Translations under genes and position numbers: made by a program
The notes under the pieces: model-generated
Told to the model about the DNA's origin: nothing
The model's input: only the letters and a program-made list of their open reading frames with translations
Database searches by the model: none
NCBI GenBank assembly: GCA_018780145.1
Contig: JADMKA010000089.1
Coordinates: forward strand, 16,318-80,317
DNA: 64,000 bases
Direction of reading: 5' to 3'
DNA from: Vitreoscilla sp.
Lineage (GTDB): Bacteria > Pseudomonadota > Gammaproteobacteria > Burkholderiales > Burkholderiaceae_C
Part shown: positions 57,775 to 64,000 of the stretch, piece after piece
Position numbering within the stretch: position 1 is the stretch's first letter
Layout: each line of letters begins with the position of its first letter

Positions 57775-58989
57775 ATGAGCAAGCTCTTCAGTCGACGCGA
57801 GATGGCCGAGCAGATGGCCGGCCGGATCCTCTCGCCAGGGGTCTTGGACGAAGGCCTGCGCTCAGGCCTGTTCCTGTCCGGCATGCGCCGCATCGGCAAG
57901 ACGACCTTCCTGCTCAACGACCTGATCCCGGAGCTCGAGCAACGCCGGGCCATCGTGATCTACGTGGACCTGTGGTCCGACCTGAGCGTCAGCCCGGCCG
58001 TGCTGGTCCACACCGCCGTCAAGAAGACCCTCACCGAGCTGTCGTCCCCCGCCTCGGGCCTGGTCAAGCGCCTGAAGAAGCTGCGCGCCGCCGAACTCGG
58101 CGTGCTCGGCTTCAAGTTCGGCTTCAAGCTCGAGACCGTCGGCGAGCAGGGCGGGCCCACCCTGGCCGAGGTGCTCACCGAAGTCGTGGACCAGGCCAAA
58201 ACCGATCTGGTGCTGATCGTCGACGAAGTGCAGCAGGCCATGTCGAACGACGAAGGGCAGAACCTGCTTCTGGCGCTGAAGGCGGCGCGCGATGCCATCA
58301 ACGCTCGCCCCGAGACGCCCGGCCACTTCATCTTCATCGGCACCGGCAGCCACCGTGCGATGGTCAACGAACTGACGACCCGGCGCAGCCAGGCGTTCGC
58401 TGGCGCCACCTCGGTCGCCTATCCCTTGCTCGGCGCGGACTACATTGCCCACTTGCTCCATCGCCTGTCGAGCGAAGGCGTCGAGCGGCTGCCCACGCCG
58501 GCCGTGGCCATGCAGGCCTTCACGACCCTGGGCCATCGGCCCGAAGAGATGCTCAAGGCCTTGCGACTGACGCACAGCCAAGTGCAGGCCCTGACCCAGG
58601 CAGGGCATGCCGAGGACGCGGACCCCGACAGGATCCTGCCCGTGGTGGCAGCCACGCTGCGCGCCACCGCGGCCGACCTGGAACTGTCCCGGCTCGAGGA
58701 CATGGGGCCGCTGGCCAAAGCTGTGTTCGAGCGCATTGCCTCCGACGAAGGCTCGGGCCGTGGTGTCTTCTCCAACGAAGCGGCGCTGGACTACTCCAAG
58801 GCTGTGGGCCGCGATGTCAAGGTCGAAGAGATCCAGCCGGTCGTCAATGCGCTGCTGGCGGCCAACCTGGTGATCCGGCAGGCCCACGGCCAGTACGCTG
58901 TCGCCGACCCGCAGGTCCAACAGATGTGGCAGGAGAAGCGCGCGATGGCCAACAGCAGCGGGTTTGGCAGCGGGTTGCCGTCGCCATGA
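57775..58989 (+). CDS. AAA-type ATPase, first gene of a recombinase operon
   Basis: 404 residues. Walker A is Gly-Met-Arg-Arg-Ile-Gly-Lys-Thr-Thr (36-44) and Walker B is Leu-Ile-Val-Asp150-Glu151. A sensor-like Ile-Gly-Thr-Gly-Ser-His-Arg follows (about 190). The C-terminal ~130 residues predict a winged helix (Val-Phe-Ser-Asn-Glu-Ala-Ala-Leu-Asp-Tyr). This is the layout of single-protein AAA/STAND-like ATPases on mobile elements. It is followed 43 bp later by an HD-domain gene and then a tyrosine recombinase with a 4-bp overlap, so all three probably work together. Confidence 0.8.
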   Translation: MSKLFSRREMAEQMAGRILSPGVLDEGLRSGLFLSGMRRIGKTTFLLNDLIPELEQRRAIVIYVDLWSDLSVSPAVLVHTAVKKTLTELSSPASGLVKRLKKLRAAELGVLGFKFGFKLETVGEQGGPTLAEVLTEVVDQAKTDLVLIVDEVQQAMSNDEGQNLLLALKAARDAINARPETPGHFIFIGTGSHRAMVNELTTRRSQAFAGATSVAYPLLGADYIAHLLHRLSSEGVERLPTPAVAMQAFTTLGHRPEEMLKALRLTHSQVQALTQAGHAEDADPDRILPVVAATLRATAADLELSRLEDMGPLAKAVFERIASDEGSGRGVFSNEAALDYSKAVGRDVKVEEIQPVVNALLAANLVIRQAHGQYAVADPQVQQMWQEKRAMANSSGFGSGLPSP

Positions 58990-59032
58990 GCCCGCGATGC
59001 CCAGCGTCGAGCCTGGCCTGCGGAGGCGCCCT

Positions 59033-59674
59033 GTGAACACCCCGCCAGAGGAGCTGGGCTCCTGGCTGCAGGCCTGGCGCCAGTCCTGGCAACTGCTCGG
59101 CGTCGAAGCGTCCGTGCCCGAACTCACGGCCCTGCTCTCCTCCTGGAGCGAGCCCCATCGCCACTACCACGATCAGCAGCACCTGCGGGAATGCCTGGAC
59201 CGCTGGGCGGCCTGGAGGCACCTGGCGGAACGGCCCGGCGAGGTGGCCCTGGCGCTGTGGTACCACGACGCGGTCTATGCGCCCAAGGACAGTGACAACG
59301 AGGTGCGCAGCGCGGTCTGGGCGGTTCGCGCCATGACGAAAGCTGGCCTGGATGCCGACATCAGCCAACGGGTGCACGACCTCATCATGGCCACCTGCCA
59401 CGACGCAGCGGCACCGACGCGCGACGCCGAACTGGTGGTCGACATTGACCTGGCCACGCTGGGCGCCGACCCCGAGCGCTTCGGGGCCTACGACAGGGAT
59501 GTGCGCAAGGAATACGCCTGGGTGCCGTTCTTCTTGTACAAACGCAAGCGCCGGGTCGTGCTTCAGGCCTTCCTCGATCGTCCGCGCATCTACGCGACCG
59601 ACGTCGCTCATGCCGCTCTGGAAGCCAACGCCCGCCTCAACCTGTCCTCTGCGCTAGAACGGCTGGCGCAATGA
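59033..59674 (+). CDS. HD-domain protein (predicted metal-dependent phosphohydrolase)
   Basis: 213 residues from a GTG with GGAGG 7 nt upstream. His-Arg-His-Tyr-His-Asp-Gln-Gln-His (42-50) and Trp-Tyr-His78-Asp79-Ala-Val-Tyr give the metal-binding residues of the HD superfamily; a later Asp-Ile-Asp-Leu supplies another acidic residue. The family is known mainly as uncharacterized HD proteins. Nucleotide hydrolysis is the general expectation. Its stop overlaps the start of the recombinase gene. Confidence 0.8.
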   Translation: MNTPPEELGSWLQAWRQSWQLLGVEASVPELTALLSSWSEPHRHYHDQQHLRECLDRWAAWRHLAERPGEVALALWYHDAVYAPKDSDNEVRSAVWAVRAMTKAGLDADISQRVHDLIMATCHDAAAPTRDAELVVDIDLATLGADPERFGAYDRDVRKEYAWVPFFLYKRKRRVVLQAFLDRPRIYATDVAHAALEANARLNLSSALERLAQ

Positions 59675-61770
59675 CCATGGCCGAGGTCCCGCTCACTCCG
59701 CGGTCCGGCGACCTGTTCGACGGCTCGGGACCGGCGCGCACCGCCTCGGCGTCGCTGGCCGCCACGACGCGCCGGCGCAAGTTGCATGTCGGGCATTTCG
59801 CGTTCATGCGGGCCGTCGTCCAGGGCGTCGATGTCAAAGACAGCTGGGACCGCTACCTGAGGATCGAGGGTGAGGCCACCGACGCGCGGGTGGTGCGCTC
59901 GACCATCGCCTGGATCCGAGACGAGTTCGCCGCCGCCGCCAAACGCGAGGCCCGTTTCGGCGTCGCCCGGCTGGTGCGCCTGGATGCCAGCCGCATCGGC
60001 GACGAGTCGCTCCAGCTGCCGACCTTGGAGGACTTTGCGCTCGACCGGGGCCTGGATGAGTTCAGCCAGGCCGAGCAGCTCGCCGCCTACGAGGCGGAAT
60101 ACGGCAACGCCAGCAAGCGCACCCGCCGGCGCGGTCGCCTGATCGAGCGCCAGCTCGAGGCCTTGCGCTGGCTCGAGAGCCAGGTCGTGCAGCCGCCGCG
60201 CCCCGGAGATGGTGTCGCCGCCTGGCTGAACCCGACCCTGGCCAGTCACCTGGAGCGCGCCGACATCTTCACGCTGGCTCAGCTGGCCGAGCGCATCAAC
60301 GGCATCGGCTACCGCTGGTATGCCTCGATCAAGGCCCTCGGCGCGGCCAAGGCCGAGCGCATCGTCGATTGGTTGCGCGACCACGAGGCCACGACCAACC
60401 TGGTGCTGGGCTGCCATATTCGCGAACCCCGCTCCAAGCTGTTCAGCCACGAGCTGGCCCGCATCGTCGCCCCCGCCACCGACATCCGCCCCCTGGAAAA
60501 GTTCATCGTTCCGGCTGAACTCGACGGCAAGCGAGGGCAGTTCCGCCGCCCGGCCGAGCAGTGCCTGCTCAAGGCCGCCAACGACTACGAGGCCATCCTG
60601 GCCTGGCTCAAGAGCAAGCAGGGCCTAAGCCCCCAGAAGAAGGCCGAGCTCAAGGCCAGGCGCCGACATCGCGACACCGGCATCGAGCAGCCCATGGAAT
60701 GGCTGCAGAGCCTGTCCCACACGCAACGCGCCTACCGCAAGGAAGCCGAACGCTTCCTGCTCTGGGCGGTGATGCACAAGCGCAAGCCCCTGTCCTCGAT
60801 GACCAACGAGGACTGCGCCGAGTACCGCGAATTCCTGGCCGATCCCCAACCACGATCGACCTGGTGCGCCAGCCGGAGCCGGGAACGCTGGTCCCCACTC
60901 TGGAGGCCATTCGAGGGGCCGTTGAGCACCTCAGCGCAGGGCCATGCCATCACGATCCTCAAAAACCTCTACGGCTTTCTGGTCGACCAGAACTACCTGA
61001 TGGGCAACCCCTGGGCCTCGGTGGCCGTGCCCCGCAGCGGCCAGCCGCGCATCGACACGGGCCGCAGCCTGACTCGGGAACAGTGGGGCTTCGTGCAGCA
61101 GCAGGTCCTTCAGCAGCCCAGAAGCTCGGCATCATTGCGCCTGGGGTTCGGCCTGACGCTGCTCTATGCGACCGGGCTGCGACTATCGGAGGTTGTCTCC
61201 TGCACGGTGGACGACCTGGCGCCAGTCCACTATCCCGGCGACAAGGACGACAAACAAGTCGTGGACGGCTGGATGCTCAAGGTGGTGGGCAAGGGCGACA
61301 AGCTGCGCGAAGTGCCCGTGCCGGACGAGGTGGTCGAGCAACTCAAGGCCTACCTCGAATCAAGAGGCTTGAGCCCGCGCATCGAGGACATGGGCAACCA
61401 GGGGGCCCACCTGCTGGGCAAAGCCGTCGACATCGCCGAGCGGGCACCGGGACTGGCAGGGCAGGGCGGTGTCGACCCCCGCGACGGCATCGCCGAGTCA
61501 ACGTTCTACGACCAGCTCAAGCGCTTCTTCCTGGAATGTTCGGACGTCCTGAAGAGGCGAGGGGACTTGCGCGGCGCAGCACGGTTGGCCAACGCCAGCA
61601 CCCATTGGCTGCGCCACACCCACCTCAGTCACGCGATCGCCGCCGGCATGCCCATCGAGATCGCACAGCAGAACGCTGGGCACGCGAGCCTGGCGACCAC
61701 TACCGTCTATGTGACCACCGAACAGAAGAGAAGGATGAAGGCGGTGGCTGGGTTCTGGGCCAAGAGGTGA
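59671..61770 (+). CDS. Large tyrosine recombinase (DUF3701-type), complete active site
   Basis: 699 residues. The N-terminal ~110 residues (about 30-140; Gly-His-Phe-Ala-Phe-Met-Arg-Ala-Val-Val-Gln-Gly...Thr-Ile-Ala-Trp-Ile-Arg-Asp-Glu-Phe) are a DUF3701-type domain. A helix-hairpin-helix-like segment (about 195-240) and a core-binding domain (about 345-450) follow. The catalytic residues are all present: Arg504, Lys in Gly-Lys-Gly-Asp-Lys, His645-x-x-Arg648, His671 and Tyr680. Last gene of the ATPase-HD-recombinase operon. Confidence 0.92.
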   Translation: MTMAEVPLTPRSGDLFDGSGPARTASASLAATTRRRKLHVGHFAFMRAVVQGVDVKDSWDRYLRIEGEATDARVVRSTIAWIRDEFAAAAKREARFGVARLVRLDASRIGDESLQLPTLEDFALDRGLDEFSQAEQLAAYEAEYGNASKRTRRRGRLIERQLEALRWLESQVVQPPRPGDGVAAWLNPTLASHLERADIFTLAQLAERINGIGYRWYASIKALGAAKAERIVDWLRDHEATTNLVLGCHIREPRSKLFSHELARIVAPATDIRPLEKFIVPAELDGKRGQFRRPAEQCLLKAANDYEAILAWLKSKQGLSPQKKAELKARRRHRDTGIEQPMEWLQSLSHTQRAYRKEAERFLLWAVMHKRKPLSSMTNEDCAEYREFLADPQPRSTWCASRSRERWSPLWRPFEGPLSTSAQGHAITILKNLYGFLVDQNYLMGNPWASVAVPRSGQPRIDTGRSLTREQWGFVQQQVLQQPRSSASLRLGFGLTLLYATGLRLSEVVSCTVDDLAPVHYPGDKDDKQVVDGWMLKVVGKGDKLREVPVPDEVVEQLKAYLESRGLSPRIEDMGNQGAHLLGKAVDIAERAPGLAGQGGVDPRDGIAESTFYDQLKRFFLECSDVLKRRGDLRGAARLANASTHWLRHTHLSHAIAAGMPIEIAQQNAGHASLATTTVYVTTEQKRRMKAVAGFWAKR

Positions 61771-61982
61771 CAAGACATCGAACGCGCCGGAGATTGGTGT
61801 GGGTGCACCAACCCCAAGACTGCGAGCAGCACGACCTGTTGAAACGGCCCATGATTTGCTAAGAAGTCTGAGCGGCGCCTCCCGTCGCTTGTGGCGTAAA
61901 GCATCGGTTCGACACCCCGGGCTTGTAATCGGCCGATGAGCCCTAAACTCTCCGAAATGTCGACGGCCACAGGGAGATCGCC

Positions 61983-62435
61983 ATGTCAGACGGCACCAGC
62001 GAATACCGGGACGGCAAAAGCGGCGTGCGTCCGATCAACCCTTCGCCAGGCTACAACTCGTCGGAGCGCGAGCGCGGAGAGAAGGCGGCAGCGGCAGAGG
62101 CCGCTCAAAGCGCCAACCGGTCTCCGTTCGCCCATAACCCAAACGGCCCAGACGCAGAACCCTTGTTCGGGCATCACCAGCCGCAGTTCAACGGCGAGGC
62201 TGACGAGTTCTCCCGCTTGGTCTTCCTCGGCCTCCTATGGATTGGGGGATTCAGCCTTCTCATTTTGTTCTGGAAGGCGGTCCTGATTGCCCTGGCAGTG
62301 GCAGGCATCGTTTATGGCTGCCTCCATCGGCGATCTGTCGGGTGGACGCTGGAACGATTGTCGTTTGCCGTCCTGGTGCCCGTGAGCTACGCCTATCGAT
62401 TGATCATAGGCATCAAGCGCAGACTGCTGGGATAG
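61983..62435 (+). CDS. Small membrane protein
   Basis: 150 residues from an ATG with GGGAG upstream. The first ~75 residues are hydrophilic and disordered-looking (many Ser, Asn, Glu). Two adjacent hydrophobic helices (about 80-110) follow, then a basic, amphipathic C-terminal part. No family is recognised. It stands alone downstream of the recombinase operon. Confidence 0.65.
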   Translation: MSDGTSEYRDGKSGVRPINPSPGYNSSERERGEKAAAAEAAQSANRSPFAHNPNGPDAEPLFGHHQPQFNGEADEFSRLVFLGLLWIGGFSLLILFWKAVLIALAVAGIVYGCLHRRSVGWTLERLSFAVLVPVSYAYRLIIGIKRRLLG

Positions 62436-62830
62436 CAGAACGCGCCCTGTTGATGAACTCGGGCAGACAGCGGAGGCCTTGGGTATTAACGATGCTGGTG
62501 TCGGTTTCAGTTCATCGTGTCACTTTTGCCTTTTCCACAGAGGACCATTTCATCGTGTCGCCCCGCCCTCGGGGCCTCGGGCTCTACGCCGCCGCGTCAT
62601 CAGCTTCTTCGTCGGCGGGAAGCCTGAAGATCCCGGCGGAGGCCGCTTGATCGAGCAGCGCCAAGCTGATGGATTCGGTCTTCTCGTGGATCGCCAGAGC
62701 CAGCCGCTTCCTGATCGGCTTCAACGCGGCGAGCTTCAGGATGCGCCAGATTCGAGGGCCTCTTCCAGCCTGCGCCGCCTGACCGGCGGCACGGATGGAC
62801 GGCCCTGGACCTGCGCTGGCTCGCACTGAG
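62436..62830. other. Intergenic region with a possible gene remnant
   Basis: A leftward frame at 62584-62790 contains Pro-Ile-Arg-Lys-Arg-Leu-Ala-Leu-Ala-Ile-His-Glu-Lys-Thr-Glu...Gly-Ile-Phe-Arg-Leu-Pro, protein-like but without a start. Nothing else is seen. Confidence 0.35.
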
Positions 62831-63364
62831 CTACAGGGGCTGGAAGCCGACCTTGTGCTTCTTGAGTTGCTCAATGACCAGCGTTCGCCACGGGCCCTCG
62901 GGCGACCAAACCCTTGTCACGGATTCATAGGCCCGACTCGGCTCCTCCTTCAGGGTGAGGACCCGGTGCAAGAAGACCATGGTGGATGCGCGCAGGTTCA
63001 CTTGGCAGTGGACAAGCACTCTCTTGTCGTTCAGGCGCTCAAGGGCTCGGGATACCGCGATGACGTGCGCCTCCGCAGGCGCGTCGAACGGGATCGGGAT
63101 GTGGACGAACTCGATGCCTTGCCGCGCAAGCAGGTCGGGTTCGTTCTTGACTGCGTCGGGGACGGAACTGGGCGCCAGATAGACGACGGCTTGAACTCCC
63201 AGGGCGCCGAGGCCAGCGAGTGCTTTGGGAGTGGGTTGGCCCGAAGTGATCAGAGACGGGGATACCTCGACCGGGTTGGGCGCGTCCAACTCGAGGGCAA
63301 GCGCGCTCTCGTGGAGAAGCACAGACCCCAGCGCGAGCAACGTGAATACACGACGGCGAAACAT
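62831..63364 (-). CDS. Exported cysteine phosphatase-like protein (DUF442/BLH type)
   Basis: 177 residues from an ATG with AAGGGG. A signal peptide (about 1-23, Leu-Leu-Ala-Leu-Gly-Ser-Val-Leu-Leu...Ala-Leu-Ala) predicts export. Ser-Gly-Gln-Pro-Thr near residue 41 and the catalytic loop His119-Cys120-x4-Arg125 (Val-His-Cys-Gln-Val-Asn-Leu-Arg-Ala-Ser) mark the dual-specificity/DUF442 phosphatase fold. A periplasmic phosphatase of this kind is unusual on a plasmid; its substrate is unknown. Confidence 0.8.
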   Translation of the reverse strand: MFRRRVFTLLALGSVLLHESALALELDAPNPVEVSPSLITSGQPTPKALAGLGALGVQAVVYLAPSSVPDAVKNEPDLLARQGIEFVHIPIPFDAPAEAHVIAVSRALERLNDKRVLVHCQVNLRASTMVFLHRVLTLKEEPSRAYESVTRVWSPEGPWRTLVIEQLKKHKVGFQPL

Positions 63365-63950
63365 CAGAGCCCCTTCATGAGATGCCCAGCGTTCGAGCTG
63401 CTTCGCCAACAACGACAGGACGCCAAGCCCGGGCTGGCGAGAACATACCGGGCTCCAGCCGCTGGGCCTGATGGCCTGCCGCTGGTTGGGATGGGCGGGG
63501 CCGTTGAGGCGGCGTGTGCAATGCTGGTCATGATCTTTTCTTTTGGGCGGCGTGGCGATTCGATGGGTGCACTGTCAGCGTTCAATCCTGCCTGCGATAG
63601 TCAGTTGCGATGAGGCGTCGACAGCGAGGTGCGAGCTGCGACTGAGGTCGATGAGCGCTCAGCGCCTAGACAGCACCGCGCTTTGCCTGGCCTGCGCCGG
63701 TCATGCCCATGGCGTCACATGCGGGCACCCTGTCGAGGGCCGGGTCGCTGGGGACGCGGTGCCGGACTTCAGCAAGCTCCCCGTCGCCACCGTCGGCTGA
63801 TGGGCGGGAACGGGTTTTCCCTGAGGTCACCGCAAGCTGACTTCGCCGGGCCGGGCCATCGCACCGGAAGGCAGCTTCCTGGCTCGGCCGCGAATTCGCA
63901 GTGACGGCCATCAGCCGGCGTTCGACCTCGCCGACTGAGCGACAGGACTA
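63365..63950. other. Region without a recognizable gene
   Basis: Only chance open frames are seen between the phosphatase gene and the putative insertion-sequence edge. Confidence 0.4.
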
Positions 63951-64000
63951 GGGCCTGTTAACACTACCGCAAGCCATCTGCGATCAGGGCGAAGCAGATG
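63951..64000. mobile_element. Possible edge of an IS5-family insertion sequence
   Basis: After CTAG the sequence GGGCCTGTTAACACTACCGC starts abruptly, resembling terminal repeats of IS5-family (IS427-group) elements. On the - strand the last bases read Ile-Cys-Phe-Ala-Leu-Ile-Ala-Asp-Gly-Leu-Arg-stop, which could be a transposase C-terminus. Only 50 bp are visible. Confidence 0.35.

Noticed and set aside
62584..62790. Leftward protein-like tail next to the phosphatase gene
   Set aside because: The ending looks coded, but there is no start and it overlaps the phosphatase gene end, so I note it only as a possible remnant.

Overview
The window is high-GC DNA with the look of a large plasmid (or plasmid-derived element) from a betaproteobacterium of the Burkholderiales. 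The reasons are the codon bias, the protein families present, a complete replication and partition block at about 51.3-55.7 kb (parAB, three parS-like palindromes, an iteron array and a Rep_3-type initiator), and a mobilization block at about 2.5-6.0 kb (MOBP relaxase, MobC-like protein, a candidate oriT, an StbABC-like operon). I see no rRNA, tRNA or CRISPR array. Genus and element name cannot be settled from this sequence alone.

Layout. 0-2.3 kb: the 3' end of a conflict system in which a helical protein and a caspase-like protease share the same C-terminal effector-associated domain. 2.5-6.0 kb: mobilization and stability. 6.6-8.1 kb: a histidine kinase and a stand-alone receiver, convergent and overlapping. 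8.2-9.7 kb: a protein that I read as a shortened, probably catalytically dead relative of the Cas12/TnpB RuvC nucleases. 9.8-14 kb: three LuxR-type regulators without a LuxI, two paralogous small partner proteins and lux-box-like palindromes. 14.6-24.0 kb: a complete 9.45-kb Tn3-family transposon with 38-bp inverted repeats and a perfect 5-bp target duplication; it carries tnpA, three lower-GC passenger genes and a large tyrosine recombinase with a dyad site just upstream. 24.2-24.9 kb: parDE toxin-antitoxin.

25-38 kb: mainly leftward plasmid genes (Toprim primase, SSB-like protein, DUF1173 protein, winged-helix protein, TerB-like and membrane pair, large ParB-domain protein, macro-like protein, truncated N6-methylase). 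Three of these transcription units begin behind copies of the same long, hairpin-forming leader. 30.8-31.1 and 38.8-40.4 kb hold gene fragments (deaminase, Ssb, ParB) that mark repeated recombination. 40.6-46.7 kb: accessory genes including an SRAP/YedK protein, a solitary integron gene cassette with its attC, and a TIGR02391-type Abi protein. 46.7-49.6 and 57.8-61.8 kb: two operons that end in large DUF3701-type tyrosine recombinases; dyads related in layout to the one in the transposon lie near them. A decayed recombinase is at 50.4-51.2 kb, and a fourth, with degenerate active-site positions, follows the replication gene. The right end has two accessory genes and what looks like the edge of an insertion sequence.

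The backbone genes copy, segregate and mobilize the element. The accessory genes read mostly as inter-plasmid or phage conflict, sensing and site-specific recombination modules. The observations most worth following are the Cas12/TnpB-like protein, the shared structured leader, the recombinase-linked dyad sites, the caspase/EAD pair, and the phased repeats at oriT.
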